This document shows positions 56,745 to 63,994 of a stretch of DNA of 64,000 bases, piece by piece. Under the pieces are notes generated by a model. The model searched no databases. It was not told where the DNA came from and saw only the letters and a list, made by a program, of their open reading frames with translations. Position 1 is the stretch's first letter; the number at the start of each line of letters is the position of its first letter. Both the position numbers and the translations under genes were made by a program. The stretch covers positions 1 to 64,000 of the forward strand of contig NZ_JAKIKP010000006.1 of NCBI RefSeq assembly GCF_023284065.1. The letters are read 5' to 3'. The DNA comes from Shewanella gaetbuli. Its GTDB lineage: Bacteria; Pseudomonadota; Gammaproteobacteria; Enterobacterales; Shewanellaceae.

Positions 56745-57112
56745 TAATGTCTCCTTTCTTTGGGGTCACAGGTGGGGCACTCATGCAGGTCAACAGCCAA
56801 GCGTCCCATGCCAGGTACTTCGGAAACGCATTGCTTGTTAGACAGCACAAGTTGACCGCCACACTTGAGGCATTTAGCTCCATTAGTGTCCTCAACATCA
56901 CCTGCGCCCATGACAGGGGTTTCATTGGCATACAGGATGTGGCGGTGCTTTTCTGGCTCAACAAAATTGGCTACGTGTTTAGCAGCCTCGGTAAAGTTAG
57001 CGAATACATGTGGTTCGCCTGAGTCGTTGTTCAGTATCATGGGTTCATCATCACCGTGCTCGTCCCAGTAAAACACGACAGTGGGTTGGTTCTTCGCGTA
57101 ATTGTTGCTCAT
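56744..57112 (-). CDS. Phage protein with C-terminal zinc ribbon
   Basis: This 122-residue protein carries two Cys pairs near the C-terminus, CLKCGGQLVL and HECPTCDPKERRH, a likely zinc ribbon. The N-terminal half (VVFYWDEHGDDEPMILNN) is not recognised. The start overlaps the upstream coiled-coil gene as ATGA. It is one of three small zinc-ribbon proteins in the element. Confidence 0.74.
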   Translation of the reverse strand: MSNNYAKNQPTVVFYWDEHGDDEPMILNNDSGEPHVFANFTEAAKHVANFVEPEKHRHILYANETPVMGAGDVEDTNGAKCLKCGGQLVLSNKQCVSEVPGMGRLAVDLHECPTCDPKERRH

Positions 57113-57807
57113 GCGGCTGCTCTCTTTGATTTGAATTTGGTCTTAATTTTGTGCTGCCTGCAGTAATCTAAAATCTCCGTCTTGGCGATATTGGATTCTG
57201 TGGCGTTTGGCAGACTATTTCGGGCATCACACCATACAATTTCCCCGTCAGTGCCGAGGAATCCTTGGCGGGTAATGCCTCGGTCGGCATGGAAAAACTC
57301 AACTACGGGCGAGTTTGGGACAGCTTCGTAGTCATTGTCAGGTGTCATAAAGTGGTTAATGAAACGAATGGTGTTCTTGGATTTCGGGTCTGAGTAAAAC
57401 GGCAATGTGCCTGTCTTTCTCACTTCGCTGCGTATATCACGTAGCTCTTTATCAGAGGCTTTACGGCCACGTTCACTGATTTCCAAATCCGCTTTGAGTT
57501 TGGCAATACGGGCTTTCTGCTCTTTGTTGACTCGTTCTAAGCGTTTCGGGTCAAGGGCGCGTAGCTCTCGCACCTCGGCACGTAATTGTTTCAGTTCGGC
57601 ATCATCTTTTTGTTTTGTGGTGATGGCTGTGTTGATCACAACATCCTGCTTACTCAACAAGGACTCTTGTTTCTCAAGAGCTTGGCCTTGTTCTTTGACT
57701 ACGCTTTCTAATGAGTCAATGGTGTCGCAGGCTGCGTTGAACTCAACGGCATCTTGGTTGTGTAGGTTAATTAACGCTTGGATTAATTCATCAAAATTCA
57801 TATTCAT
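57109..57807 (-). CDS. Coiled-coil phage protein, unknown
   Basis: At 232 residues, about residues 30-130 form a long charged coiled coil (KQDVVINTAITTKQKDDAE, RVNKEQKARIAKLKADLEI). The globular C-terminal third ends in a Lys/Arg-rich tail (KTKFKSKRAAA). It is first gene after the promoter with operator O5 and leads a six-gene coupled unit ending with the ligase. Function cannot be inferred. Confidence 0.75.
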   Translation of the reverse strand: MNMNFDELIQALINLHNQDAVEFNAACDTIDSLESVVKEQGQALEKQESLLSKQDVVINTAITTKQKDDAELKQLRAEVRELRALDPKRLERVNKEQKARIAKLKADLEISERGRKASDKELRDIRSEVRKTGTLPFYSDPKSKNTIRFINHFMTPDNDYEAVPNSPVVEFFHADRGITRQGFLGTDGEIVWCDARNSLPNATESNIAKTEILDYCRQHKIKTKFKSKRAAA

Positions 57808-57819
57808 ACTAATAACCTT

Positions 57820-57866
57820 TTATTAGTGTTACTGCTATCTATAGGCGAGCTTTTAGAGTGGTTCAC
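57820..57866 (-). promoter_or_regulatory. Promoter with operator O5
   Basis: Minus strand -35 GTGAAC (57861-57866), 17-bp spacer, -10 TATAGA (57838-57843). The dyad TTATTAGT-GTT-ACTGCTAT (57820-57838) overlaps the end of the -10 and the start point. It drives the coiled-coil to ligase unit. Confidence 0.75.
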
Positions 57867-57904
57867 GCCATTGCACCCACGTAATAATTAAGATTAACGG
57901 GAAG

Positions 57905-59974
57905 TTATTTCGAGTATTCCTTAGCCCAGCCGCCTTCGTTAGCTAGGGGAATACCTACTGCCCAGCGAGGGGGCGTTGACATGATTTCTTCAATGCTTGC
58001 ATGGGCATCATCAGCAATGGATTCGCGTACTGCAGATAACACTTCATCGTGAACACTACCCATTACCCAACCTTGCTCGGTGCGTTGGAGCATTTCCTCA
58101 ATACGCACTTTCTGGTCAAGGAGAATGTCACGGGCGGTCGCTTGAACAATGTTCTCAACAATTAGCCCGAACCACATATTCTTTGGTACTGGCTTACCCC
58201 AACGGTTACGTTTCGAGGAATCGAAAAGCACACGAGTTGATAAGCCTCTTGCGTCCTCTTTCACCTCATAACGGGCGTTTGGATAATGTAGGATTCGACC
58301 ACTAGGTAATGTGATTTTGTCCTTTTCAGCCTTGAATAAGTTGTTCGCGCCAAAGTACACCTCACCACCATTAATTAGGGTAGGGATGACCACGCTCTGT
58401 ACGTAGTGCCACATAGCAACGATGGCAGGGTGCTTAGACTCGTAGCTGTTCTTAACCTTTTTCGCAAAGGCATCGTCAACGAACATCGGCTCCATGCCAA
58501 GTGGCCCAGATGCTAAGTATTCTTGGAAACCAAACCAACCCATGCCGAAACCTAGGCCAAGTGATGCAGCCTTACCCATTTGGCGCTCATCAGGGTTCTC
58601 TTTTTTGTTAATTGGCTTGTTGAAGATGCTCGCAGCCATGCTTGAATACAAGTCAAAGTCAGGATTGCAGGCAAATTCTTCGAGTAAGTCAGTCTGTCCA
58701 CTGAACCATAAGTTCACACGTAACTCGATGTTGGATAGGTCACACACGCTAATAACATGGATTGGTGGTGCTTCCATCGACAAACGGTGCTTACCACCAC
58801 GGGTGTTATTCTGTTGGTTAAGCTTCTGTCCACCTGACCATCGACCCGTTTGGTCTGCCCCGTAGTAATTCAAAAAGAATGGCATACAGGCATCGGGGAA
58901 ACCTGCTGTGCGGAACTTGTCGGCAACGTCCAACATGCGCTGGGCGCGAGATAGGGCAATGGTACTTTTGATTAAGCGTCTGGCCTTGTAAACCTTTTCA
59001 TGCTGTGAGTGTTCAATCATCATCTTGACGTATTTAGGGTCATCTTTACCCAACGCAGGGGTTAGCTGTGCTGTAGTGGGTGAGATTTTCATAGGTACTT
59101 TAATACCCAGCATCGTTAATACGGTGGCGTACTGCTCGTTACTTGAAAAGGATTTAGCATCAAGGTTATTCGCTTTCTCGCCAATGACACCTTTAAGGTA
59201 TTCAATGGCCTCAACAACGGCTTCACTCTTGTTAACCGTTTCATCTTCGACGACTTCATTGAGCAAGTCATCATTAATACAGAACTGAGGCTCAACGTGA
59301 CCACGCACGGTGATATGGATAGCAAACAATTCATTGTGTAAGCATTGAGAACCCATTAACTCTTGTACACGCTGGACGTAAATAGCGAACAGTCTGCGCA
59401 TCAAGTTGGTGTCCTGTTTACAGTATTTCGCTAGGTTCTCGTGCTGCTCTGCGGTGATGTACTCATAAGGCACACCATCAACACTTACCAATTCTTCACC
59501 ACCTTTATGCAGTGACTCGTCATCTGGCCACTGTTCAAGGGCACAGGTCTTTAGCGAGGATGAAGCGGTCGGTTTGAGTAAGGTGCGTAGGGCTTTGGTG
59601 TCAAAGTAAGCATCAAAACGTAACCCTAAATGCCAGAACGACACCGCACCATCGAACGGGGTGTTGTGAGCACAAATACCAATTCGTTCACCGGCTGTTT
59701 GCCGCGCTCGAATATCATCAACCCACGCTGACACATCATCGGGCTTGTGCATGTAGCGGATTTCGCCCATATCTTCGGCTACACCTAAGCCTGTGACATG
59801 AAAACGTGGGTCAAAGATATACTCTGCATAGGTCATCTTGGTTAATGACATGGCTTTACCTGAAGCATTCTTACGTGTCTGGTAAAAGGTTTCAAAGTCG
59901 AGGAATAAGATGACGTCTAGCTTGAAAGTACGCTTTACTTGCTCAATGACAGCTTGATATTGAGTAATGTCCAT
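57905..59974 (-). CDS. Family A DNA polymerase with 3'-5' exonuclease
   Basis: At 689 residues it is the length of T7-type polymerases. Exonuclease motifs: Exo I FLDFETF (Asp26, Glu28), Exo II CAHNTPFDGA (Asp108), Exo III YCKQD (Asp188). Polymerase motifs: A VCDLSNIELRV (Asp412, Glu417), B RQMGKAASLGLGFG (Arg464, Lys468), C GSVHDEV (Asp643, Glu644). In motif B the residue equivalent to E. coli Pol I Phe762 is Leu472, and Tyr766 is Phe476. It is the replicative polymerase of the element, 9 bp downstream of the signal-peptide protein. Confidence 0.95.
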   Translation of the reverse strand: MDITQYQAVIEQVKRTFKLDVILFLDFETFYQTRKNASGKAMSLTKMTYAEYIFDPRFHVTGLGVAEDMGEIRYMHKPDDVSAWVDDIRARQTAGERIGICAHNTPFDGAVSFWHLGLRFDAYFDTKALRTLLKPTASSSLKTCALEQWPDDESLHKGGEELVSVDGVPYEYITAEQHENLAKYCKQDTNLMRRLFAIYVQRVQELMGSQCLHNELFAIHITVRGHVEPQFCINDDLLNEVVEDETVNKSEAVVEAIEYLKGVIGEKANNLDAKSFSSNEQYATVLTMLGIKVPMKISPTTAQLTPALGKDDPKYVKMMIEHSQHEKVYKARRLIKSTIALSRAQRMLDVADKFRTAGFPDACMPFFLNYYGADQTGRWSGGQKLNQQNNTRGGKHRLSMEAPPIHVISVCDLSNIELRVNLWFSGQTDLLEEFACNPDFDLYSSMAASIFNKPINKKENPDERQMGKAASLGLGFGMGWFGFQEYLASGPLGMEPMFVDDAFAKKVKNSYESKHPAIVAMWHYVQSVVIPTLINGGEVYFGANNLFKAEKDKITLPSGRILHYPNARYEVKEDARGLSTRVLFDSSKRNRWGKPVPKNMWFGLIVENIVQATARDILLDQKVRIEEMLQRTEQGWVMGSVHDEVLSAVRESIADDAHASIEEIMSTPPRWAVGIPLANEGGWAKEYSK

Positions 59975-59983
59975 AATGTTCCC

Positions 59984-60583
59984 TTATGCTGATTTCAACA
60001 AGGCATCGAGCGACTCACACTGGGCAGGCTCGACCATATCTTTTGGCATGTAATAAATGGCATCTGGATAGCGTTTCAAAATGGCGCTAAGTGATGGCAT
60101 TTTCTGCAGCTCGAAGTACAAACGTTCCTGCTTGTCCTCTATCTCTACATAGATAGCTTTGAATGCCGCAACTTTCTCAGCAACTACGCTGGCTAGTGGG
60201 GAGATCCCATCCAGCAACGTTAGCTCTGACACATCAACCTTGCCCTTGGCTGCGTCATAAGGCGCACCTGCCATGACATACAGAACGGTGTCCTCTGGCA
60301 CATCAAGGGTTATCTCACCATCTTGGAATGTCAGTGACTTGGCTCGGTGAATGAGGTTGTGAAAGTAATCTGCATCAGGGTTAAGCGACTCTGCCCCCGA
60401 TGCACGGTTAAGCGCATTGATTAAGTCTGCCGTGGCTGCGCGCAAGTCTTCTTTCGCTTGGTTAAGTGGCTCGGCCATTGCTGCGTGTGAGAATCCAACG
60501 GCAATAGCGGCTGCTACGGCTGCGGAGTAACGCATTCCTTTTTTAAGTTTCAATGGCACTTGATAATTGACTGTCGGTTTCAT
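59984..60583 (-). CDS. Protein with N-terminal signal peptide in the early operon
   Basis: At 199 residues, the N-terminus looks like a Sec signal: basic KLKKGMR, hydrophobic YSAAVAAAIAVGFSH, then AAMA before EPLNQ. The mature part is helical and acidic with no recognised family. It is odd in a replication operon directly before the polymerase. The product could act in the periplasm or at the membrane. A start at the second Met (MRYSAA) would still leave the hydrophobic segment. Confidence 0.7.
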   Translation of the reverse strand: MKPTVNYQVPLKLKKGMRYSAAVAAAIAVGFSHAAMAEPLNQAKEDLRAATADLINALNRASGAESLNPDADYFHNLIHRAKSLTFQDGEITLDVPEDTVLYVMAGAPYDAAKGKVDVSELTLLDGISPLASVVAEKVAAFKAIYVEIEDKQERLYFELQKMPSLSAILKRYPDAIYYMPKDMVEPAQCESLDALLKSA

Positions 60584-60623
60584 ATCAAATTTCCCATATT
60601 AGGTTTGAGACAAGGGGTTAAAG

Positions 60624-61064
60624 TTAAGCGGCACTGAACTGGGGTGCAGGAGCGGGCGACGCTAAAGGTGCAGGTGCTGGAGCAGACACCATGCGGTCTA
60701 ACAAGGCTGTTGAGTCAGTTTCCATCAGCTTTAAGCGGTTGGTAATGTTGTTCAACGCATCTTGGGCAGCGTCTTTTTGCGCATTTAACTCATTCAGAAT
60801 TAACTGCTGCACGGTATACACTTCTGCTTTAGTGGTGATTGAAATCTCGTAATCACCACGGTTTGCATCGGTTATGTCCAGACGTATGATTGGGTTGTAT
60901 AAGTCGTTAGGGTTCATTAGCGATAAGGTGTAAACCTCTTGCGAGTCAAAAGGTGTAACGGCCACCACTGTGCCGACTAACACCTGCGTCTGACTACCTA
61001 ATGTGTGAGCTTTCTTGAGTACCTTTACGGGCATACCTACATTTACAATAAGTTTGGTGTGCAT
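60624..61064 (-). CDS. Phage hypothetical protein
   Basis: At 146 residues, the N-terminal half is beta-rich (KLIVNVGMPVKVLKKAH). A helical segment (QQLILNELNAQKDAAQDAL) and an Ala/Pro tail (APAPAPLASPAPAPQ) follow. No family is recognised. GTAGAGGTG RBS precedes ATG. It lies in the early operon between the signal-peptide gene and a basic coiled-coil gene. Confidence 0.68.
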   Translation of the reverse strand: MHTKLIVNVGMPVKVLKKAHTLGSQTQVLVGTVVAVTPFDSQEVYTLSLMNPNDLYNPIIRLDITDANRGDYEISITTKAEVYTVQQLILNELNAQKDAAQDALNNITNRLKLMETDSTALLDRMVSAPAPAPLASPAPAPQFSAA

Positions 61065-61100
61065 AAATCACCTCTACTGATTGGTTAAGGGATGCCAAGG

Positions 61101-61454
61101 CTAGGCGGCCTTGGCGTGTTTTCTTTTACGTGTACCGTGTCTATGCTCGGCACTTGCTGCGTTTTTCTTACGCATTGCTGCGAAATACTTTGATTCTGGA
61201 CGTTTACCTTTTTGCACATCATTTCGCACCTGATAGAAGTCCCACGCATCCTCGCTAGGGGCGAATGAATGGTGTCTCAGTCCTAGGTAGTGCTCGATGT
61301 GGCATATTCGCTGGTTGGTGAGGTCTAATCGTTCATGGGCACGTTTCACTGCGGTTTCGAGTAGCGTTAGGCGATCATCAATTAACGCCAACTGCCGAGC
61401 ATGATGCGCACTTGTTTGAATGTCTGAGATAAGTTGTCCAATCTTTTTAAGCAT
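61101..61454 (-). CDS. Basic coiled-coil phage protein, unknown
   Basis: At 117 residues, the first ~55 are helical with heptads (SAHHARQLALIDDRLTLLE). The C-terminal ~45 are strongly basic (KGKRPESKYFAAMRKKN, HGTRKRKHAKAA), suggesting nucleic-acid binding. AGGAG lies before ATG. No family is recognised. Confidence 0.68.
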   Translation of the reverse strand: MLKKIGQLISDIQTSAHHARQLALIDDRLTLLETAVKRAHERLDLTNQRICHIEHYLGLRHHSFAPSEDAWDFYQVRNDVQKGKRPESKYFAAMRKKNAASAEHRHGTRKRKHAKAA

Positions 61455-61464
61455 TGATTAACTC

Positions 61465-62028
61465 CTAGTGGTACGTCCCTGTGTGGGGCGCTTGTTCTTC
61501 TTTGGCTTTTACTTGGGTGAACTCGCCTGTCTCTCTGTCGAGCTTAAAGGCGCTAACTCTGTCAGAGTCCAGTTTTCCAGACTCAATGGCATCTATAAGG
61601 TGTTCAGCAACTTTTTCTCGTATGACTCGGCTCAACATGAGCGCAGCTTCACTACTCATTGCGTCACGAACGCCAGACTCTTGCTGGAATGACTCATCGG
61701 ACGCAAGATTGACAAATTCTTGGAATACTTTTATCTGATGGCTGAACTCGAAATGCTCTGGCTGGATAGCCTCTAAAACGTGCTCTCCAAGAATGTTGCG
61801 GATTATGTTGTCAGTGTCACCGCTAGCGACCACATCTAGCAGGTCGATATTAATTTTCGCCTCCATTTGGTCAAGGCGGGACAAGTGGTGCACGGCTGTA
61901 GCCCCAACAAAGGCTGCGGTTAACATGGCAATGATGTCTTTTACATTTTTTGCTTCAGAGAAGATTCGCGCTATCTTTTGGCAACGCTCAACCTCGGTAT
62001 TCAGTTCTTTATTGTTGTTATCAGACAT
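61465..62028 (-). CDS. Phage hypothetical protein, possible paralogue of the next gene
   Basis: At 187 residues it contains KIARIFSEAKNVKDIIAMLT followed by a hydrophobic helix, AAFVGATAVHHL. The same pattern occurs in the 62068-62406 product (KLKELFSDCRSPESIGLLL), so the two look like diverged tandem duplicates. No family is recognised. AAGGAAAAAAACC is upstream of ATG. Confidence 0.68.
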   Translation of the reverse strand: MSDNNNKELNTEVERCQKIARIFSEAKNVKDIIAMLTAAFVGATAVHHLSRLDQMEAKINIDLLDVVASGDTDNIIRNILGEHVLEAIQPEHFEFSHQIKVFQEFVNLASDESFQQESGVRDAMSSEAALMLSRVIREKVAEHLIDAIESGKLDSDRVSAFKLDRETGEFTQVKAKEEQAPHTGTYH

Positions 62029-62067
62029 GGTTTTTTTCCTTATATTAATGGTTGAGGGATAGGGGAT

Positions 62068-62406
62068 TTAGGCCGATTGTTTTCTGGCAGTTGCTAATGC
62101 CTGGGCAACAATGTCATTTGCCCGATCTTCATTAATGGCTGTCACTAACTGCTCGCGTAGTACATCGGCAGAGTTTATGCCTGTGTCGTAAGAAGCACGG
62201 ACGATAGACATGGTTAACAGTTTCTGTTTGTCACTTAACTCAGGCTTCTCATTGTTCACCAAAAAAGGCGTTTCAAGGCGAACTAGCGCAATGGATATTG
62301 CAGTAGACAGTAATAAGCCAATACTCTCTGGTGAGCGGCAATCGCTAAATAGCTCTTTTAGCTTGCCAAATTGGACTTGGTGCTCCGCTTGGGTTGGAAA
62401 TTCCAT
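62068..62406 (-). CDS. Phage hypothetical protein, possible paralogue of its neighbour
   Basis: At 112 residues, I start at ATG 62406 with AGGAC seven bases upstream; the longer frame (62541) would overlap the preceding gene by 110 bp. The hydrophobic helix GLLLSTAISIALVRLE matches the 61465-62028 product. The C-terminal half is helical and charged. Function unknown. Confidence 0.65.
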   Translation of the reverse strand: MEFPTQAEHQVQFGKLKELFSDCRSPESIGLLLSTAISIALVRLETPFLVNNEKPELSDKQKLLTMSIVRASYDTGINSADVLREQLVTAINEDRANDIVAQALATARKQSA

Positions 62407-62431
62407 ACTTTCTGTCCTTATTACACGCTGC

Positions 62432-62989
62432 TTAGGCAGCATCAGATTTAGGGTCAAACTCGCTCTCGTCAAAGAACGAATCAAGAGGGTCTGATTTGAA
62501 CGGGTTACTTTCTTCTCCGAACACATCAAACTCATACGCATCCAGTGGCGGGACAGGGTGCTCCTCTACCTCTGGTGTCGTATTCTGGTCAACGGTGCGC
62601 TTGTTAGGGGCGAGTAACCCATTAAAACGCTCCTCGTTGTGGAACTGGGGCAACGGGCTGTAACCTGCACGGCTAAAATGCACAGCGACCTTAGCGCCTT
62701 GCTCGATTTGGTCAGTATCAACAAGCTCGTCAATACCTAACGCACGAGTCAGGCCACTTAATAGGTTGGTGTGCAGGTCACGTTGTTTAGGTGAATCTGC
62801 CTCAATGAAAAAGTTGAAAGGGTAATAACTGTTAATGCGTCTGCCATCGTGCGAGCCGATACAGCGCATGTTGACGTAAGGCTCACCTCTAACATTCAAC
62901 GCGCACTTAGCAATCTCGAATAAGTACCAACCACGGTCGTAGTAAGGCGCATCAGGTTTTTGTTTGAATGGTTTATTTAGTCTTGCCAT
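62432..62989 (-). CDS. Phage protein with acidic tail, SSB-like candidate (DUF669-like)
   Basis: At 185 residues, the N-terminal part (APYYDRGWYLFEIAKCALN, NSYYPFNFFIEADSPKQRD) resembles DUF669-type phage proteins. The C-terminal tail is very acidic (FDVFGEESNPFKSDPLDSFF, DESEFDPKSDAA), as in ssDNA-binding proteins that contact partners. ATG at 62989 follows GGGAG; a TTG seven codons upstream is less likely. The assignment is tentative, and there is a second SSB candidate at 46901. Confidence 0.62.
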   Translation of the reverse strand: MARLNKPFKQKPDAPYYDRGWYLFEIAKCALNVRGEPYVNMRCIGSHDGRRINSYYPFNFFIEADSPKQRDLHTNLLSGLTRALGIDELVDTDQIEQGAKVAVHFSRAGYSPLPQFHNEERFNGLLAPNKRTVDQNTTPEVEEHPVPPLDAYEFDVFGEESNPFKSDPLDSFFDESEFDPKSDAA

Positions 62990-63002
62990 AGTCTCTTTCT
63001 CC

Positions 63003-63434
63003 CTACCCAATGCCCTCTGGCACTAGGTTGTCTAACTCGATGTTGTTCACATCACTATCTCTGTACCCCACGACAGGGGCGTATTGGCCTGTTTGGTAGG
63101 CGTAGGCCACAACACCTAATGGGTAGAACTCGCCTTGGAACTTCACTAGCGGCTCACCACGTTTGCTTTTGTACTTACTGCCGCCTAATGCACGGCCTTT
63201 CGCCATGCCTTTTGCCCAGTGGTACGTGTTAGTGAATGGGCAAAAGTCGATGTGCTTGCGAAGTAGCTCAATGTTCAACGGCTTGGGTAACACTATCTCC
63301 ATTGCAGATGGTGGCTGCAGGGCAGGGGTCACTTGCTGCGTATTGGTTGCCGTGGATAACGCATTCACCACCACTTGTAAGTCGGCACTGATACGCTTCA
63401 AAAGGGGGATAACTTGTTGGTCGATAGTCATCAT
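63003..63434 (-). CDS. Degenerate HNH-like phage protein
   Basis: At 143 residues, the C-terminal ~70 follow the HNH_3 outline (KFQGEFYPLGVVAYAYQTGQ, then VVGYRDSDVNNIELDNLVP), but Tyr stands where the catalytic His usually is. It may be an inactive nuclease fold used for DNA binding. ATG at 63434 has GAGG four bases upstream. It overlaps a second ORF (63268-63588) by 167 bp in another frame. Confidence 0.6.
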   Translation of the reverse strand: MMTIDQQVIPLLKRISADLQVVVNALSTATNTQQVTPALQPPSAMEIVLPKPLNIELLRKHIDFCPFTNTYHWAKGMAKGRALGGSKYKSKRGEPLVKFQGEFYPLGVVAYAYQTGQYAPVVGYRDSDVNNIELDNLVPEGIG

Positions 63435-63588
63435 TTAGCCTCATTTCTTTGTCTGGTTGGGGCGCTCTGTATTCAGGGCTGTAAACATCCCGCACCTCGA
63501 ACTGGTGATACAGGACAGTTATTACGCAAGCGAGTAGGGCATACACGATTGGGTGTAACGGGGCATTGCTCTGTCTGTCTTGCTCCAT
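63268..63588 (-). CDS. Overlapping membrane-anchored small ORF
   Basis: At 106 residues, ATG at 63588 has GGAGG nine bases upstream, better than the in-frame ATG at 63597 which touches the RBS. The N-terminus has a membrane helix (PIVYALLACVITVLYHQF), and the C-terminal part is Cys-rich (CRLTSGGECV, CPAATICNGD). It overlaps the HNH-like gene out of frame for half its length, so the coding status of the overlap is uncertain. Confidence 0.45.
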   Translation of the reverse strand: MEQDRQSNAPLHPIVYALLACVITVLYHQFEVRDVYSPEYRAPQPDKEMRLNDDYRPTSYPPFEAYQCRLTSGGECVIHGNQYAASDPCPAATICNGDSVTQAVEH

Positions 63589-63645
63589 GCTGGGCATCCT
63601 CCAACGGTTTGTAACAGTGGTTAACAGGTATTAATTATTAGTTAT

Positions 63646-63674
63646 TTATTAGTAATACTGTTATCAGTAGACAA
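63646..63674 (-). promoter_or_regulatory. Early promoter 2 with operator O6
   Basis: Minus strand -35 TTGTCT (63669-63674), 17-bp spacer, -10 TAATAA (63646-63651). Operator TTATTAGT-AAT-ACTGTTAT covers 63646-63664. It is upstream of the membrane ORF and the whole early operon. Confidence 0.78.
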
Positions 63675-63735
63675 ATAAAAAGCGCACCACTATTAGGGCG
63701 CACTGTTAAAATAAGACCTGAGTTATTTAACAGGG

Positions 63736-63767
63736 ATAACAGTAAATCACTAATAAAATTTTGTCAA
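63736..63767 (-). promoter_or_regulatory. Early promoter 1 with operator O7
   Basis: Minus strand -35 TTGACA (63762-63767, consensus), 17-bp spacer, -10 TACTGT (63739-63744). A dyad ATAACAGT-N5-ACTAATAA at 63736-63756 lies in the spacer and -10. It is tandem with promoter 2, 68 bp away. Confidence 0.75.
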
Positions 63768-63817
63768 CGGGCAAAAAACGGTTAATTTTGGCTATTTATT
63801 GAGCAGTTTTTGTTTTT

Positions 63818-63994
63818 TGTCCAACAACGAAAAAATTGTTGGACACGATGTTGGACACGCTATAAGCTATTGAATATAAAGAGAAAAAACAGTGTTTTGT
63901 CCATGATCCCACAAGCAGGTGTAATTATTGTTGGACAAGTGTTTTTCCTTTTACATTCAACGTGTTACAACGCTCTGTCCACCTTTGTCCAACA
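63818..63994. repeat. TGTTGGACA iteron cluster at the right edge (candidate origin/control region)
   Basis: Five full copies of TGTTGGACA or its complement occur at 63818-63826, 63837-63845, 63849-63857, 63929-63937 and 63986-63994. Two partial copies are at 63898-63903 and 63976-63981. The first two form a 10-bp inverted repeat, TGTCCAACAA / TTGTTGGACA (63818-63845), with an A-rich spacer. A plus-strand promoter-like pair TTGGAC (63851) and TATAAA (63875) lies within. No ORF is credible in 63770-64000. Sequence beyond the window is needed. Confidence 0.7.

Noticed and set aside
57407-57826. 139-residue plus-strand ORF
   Set aside because: Low-complexity Ser/Arg translation antisense to the coiled-coil gene.
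62407-62541. Longer N-terminus for the 62068-62406 gene
   Set aside because: The first 45 codons overlap the preceding gene in another frame, while ATG 62406 has its own RBS.
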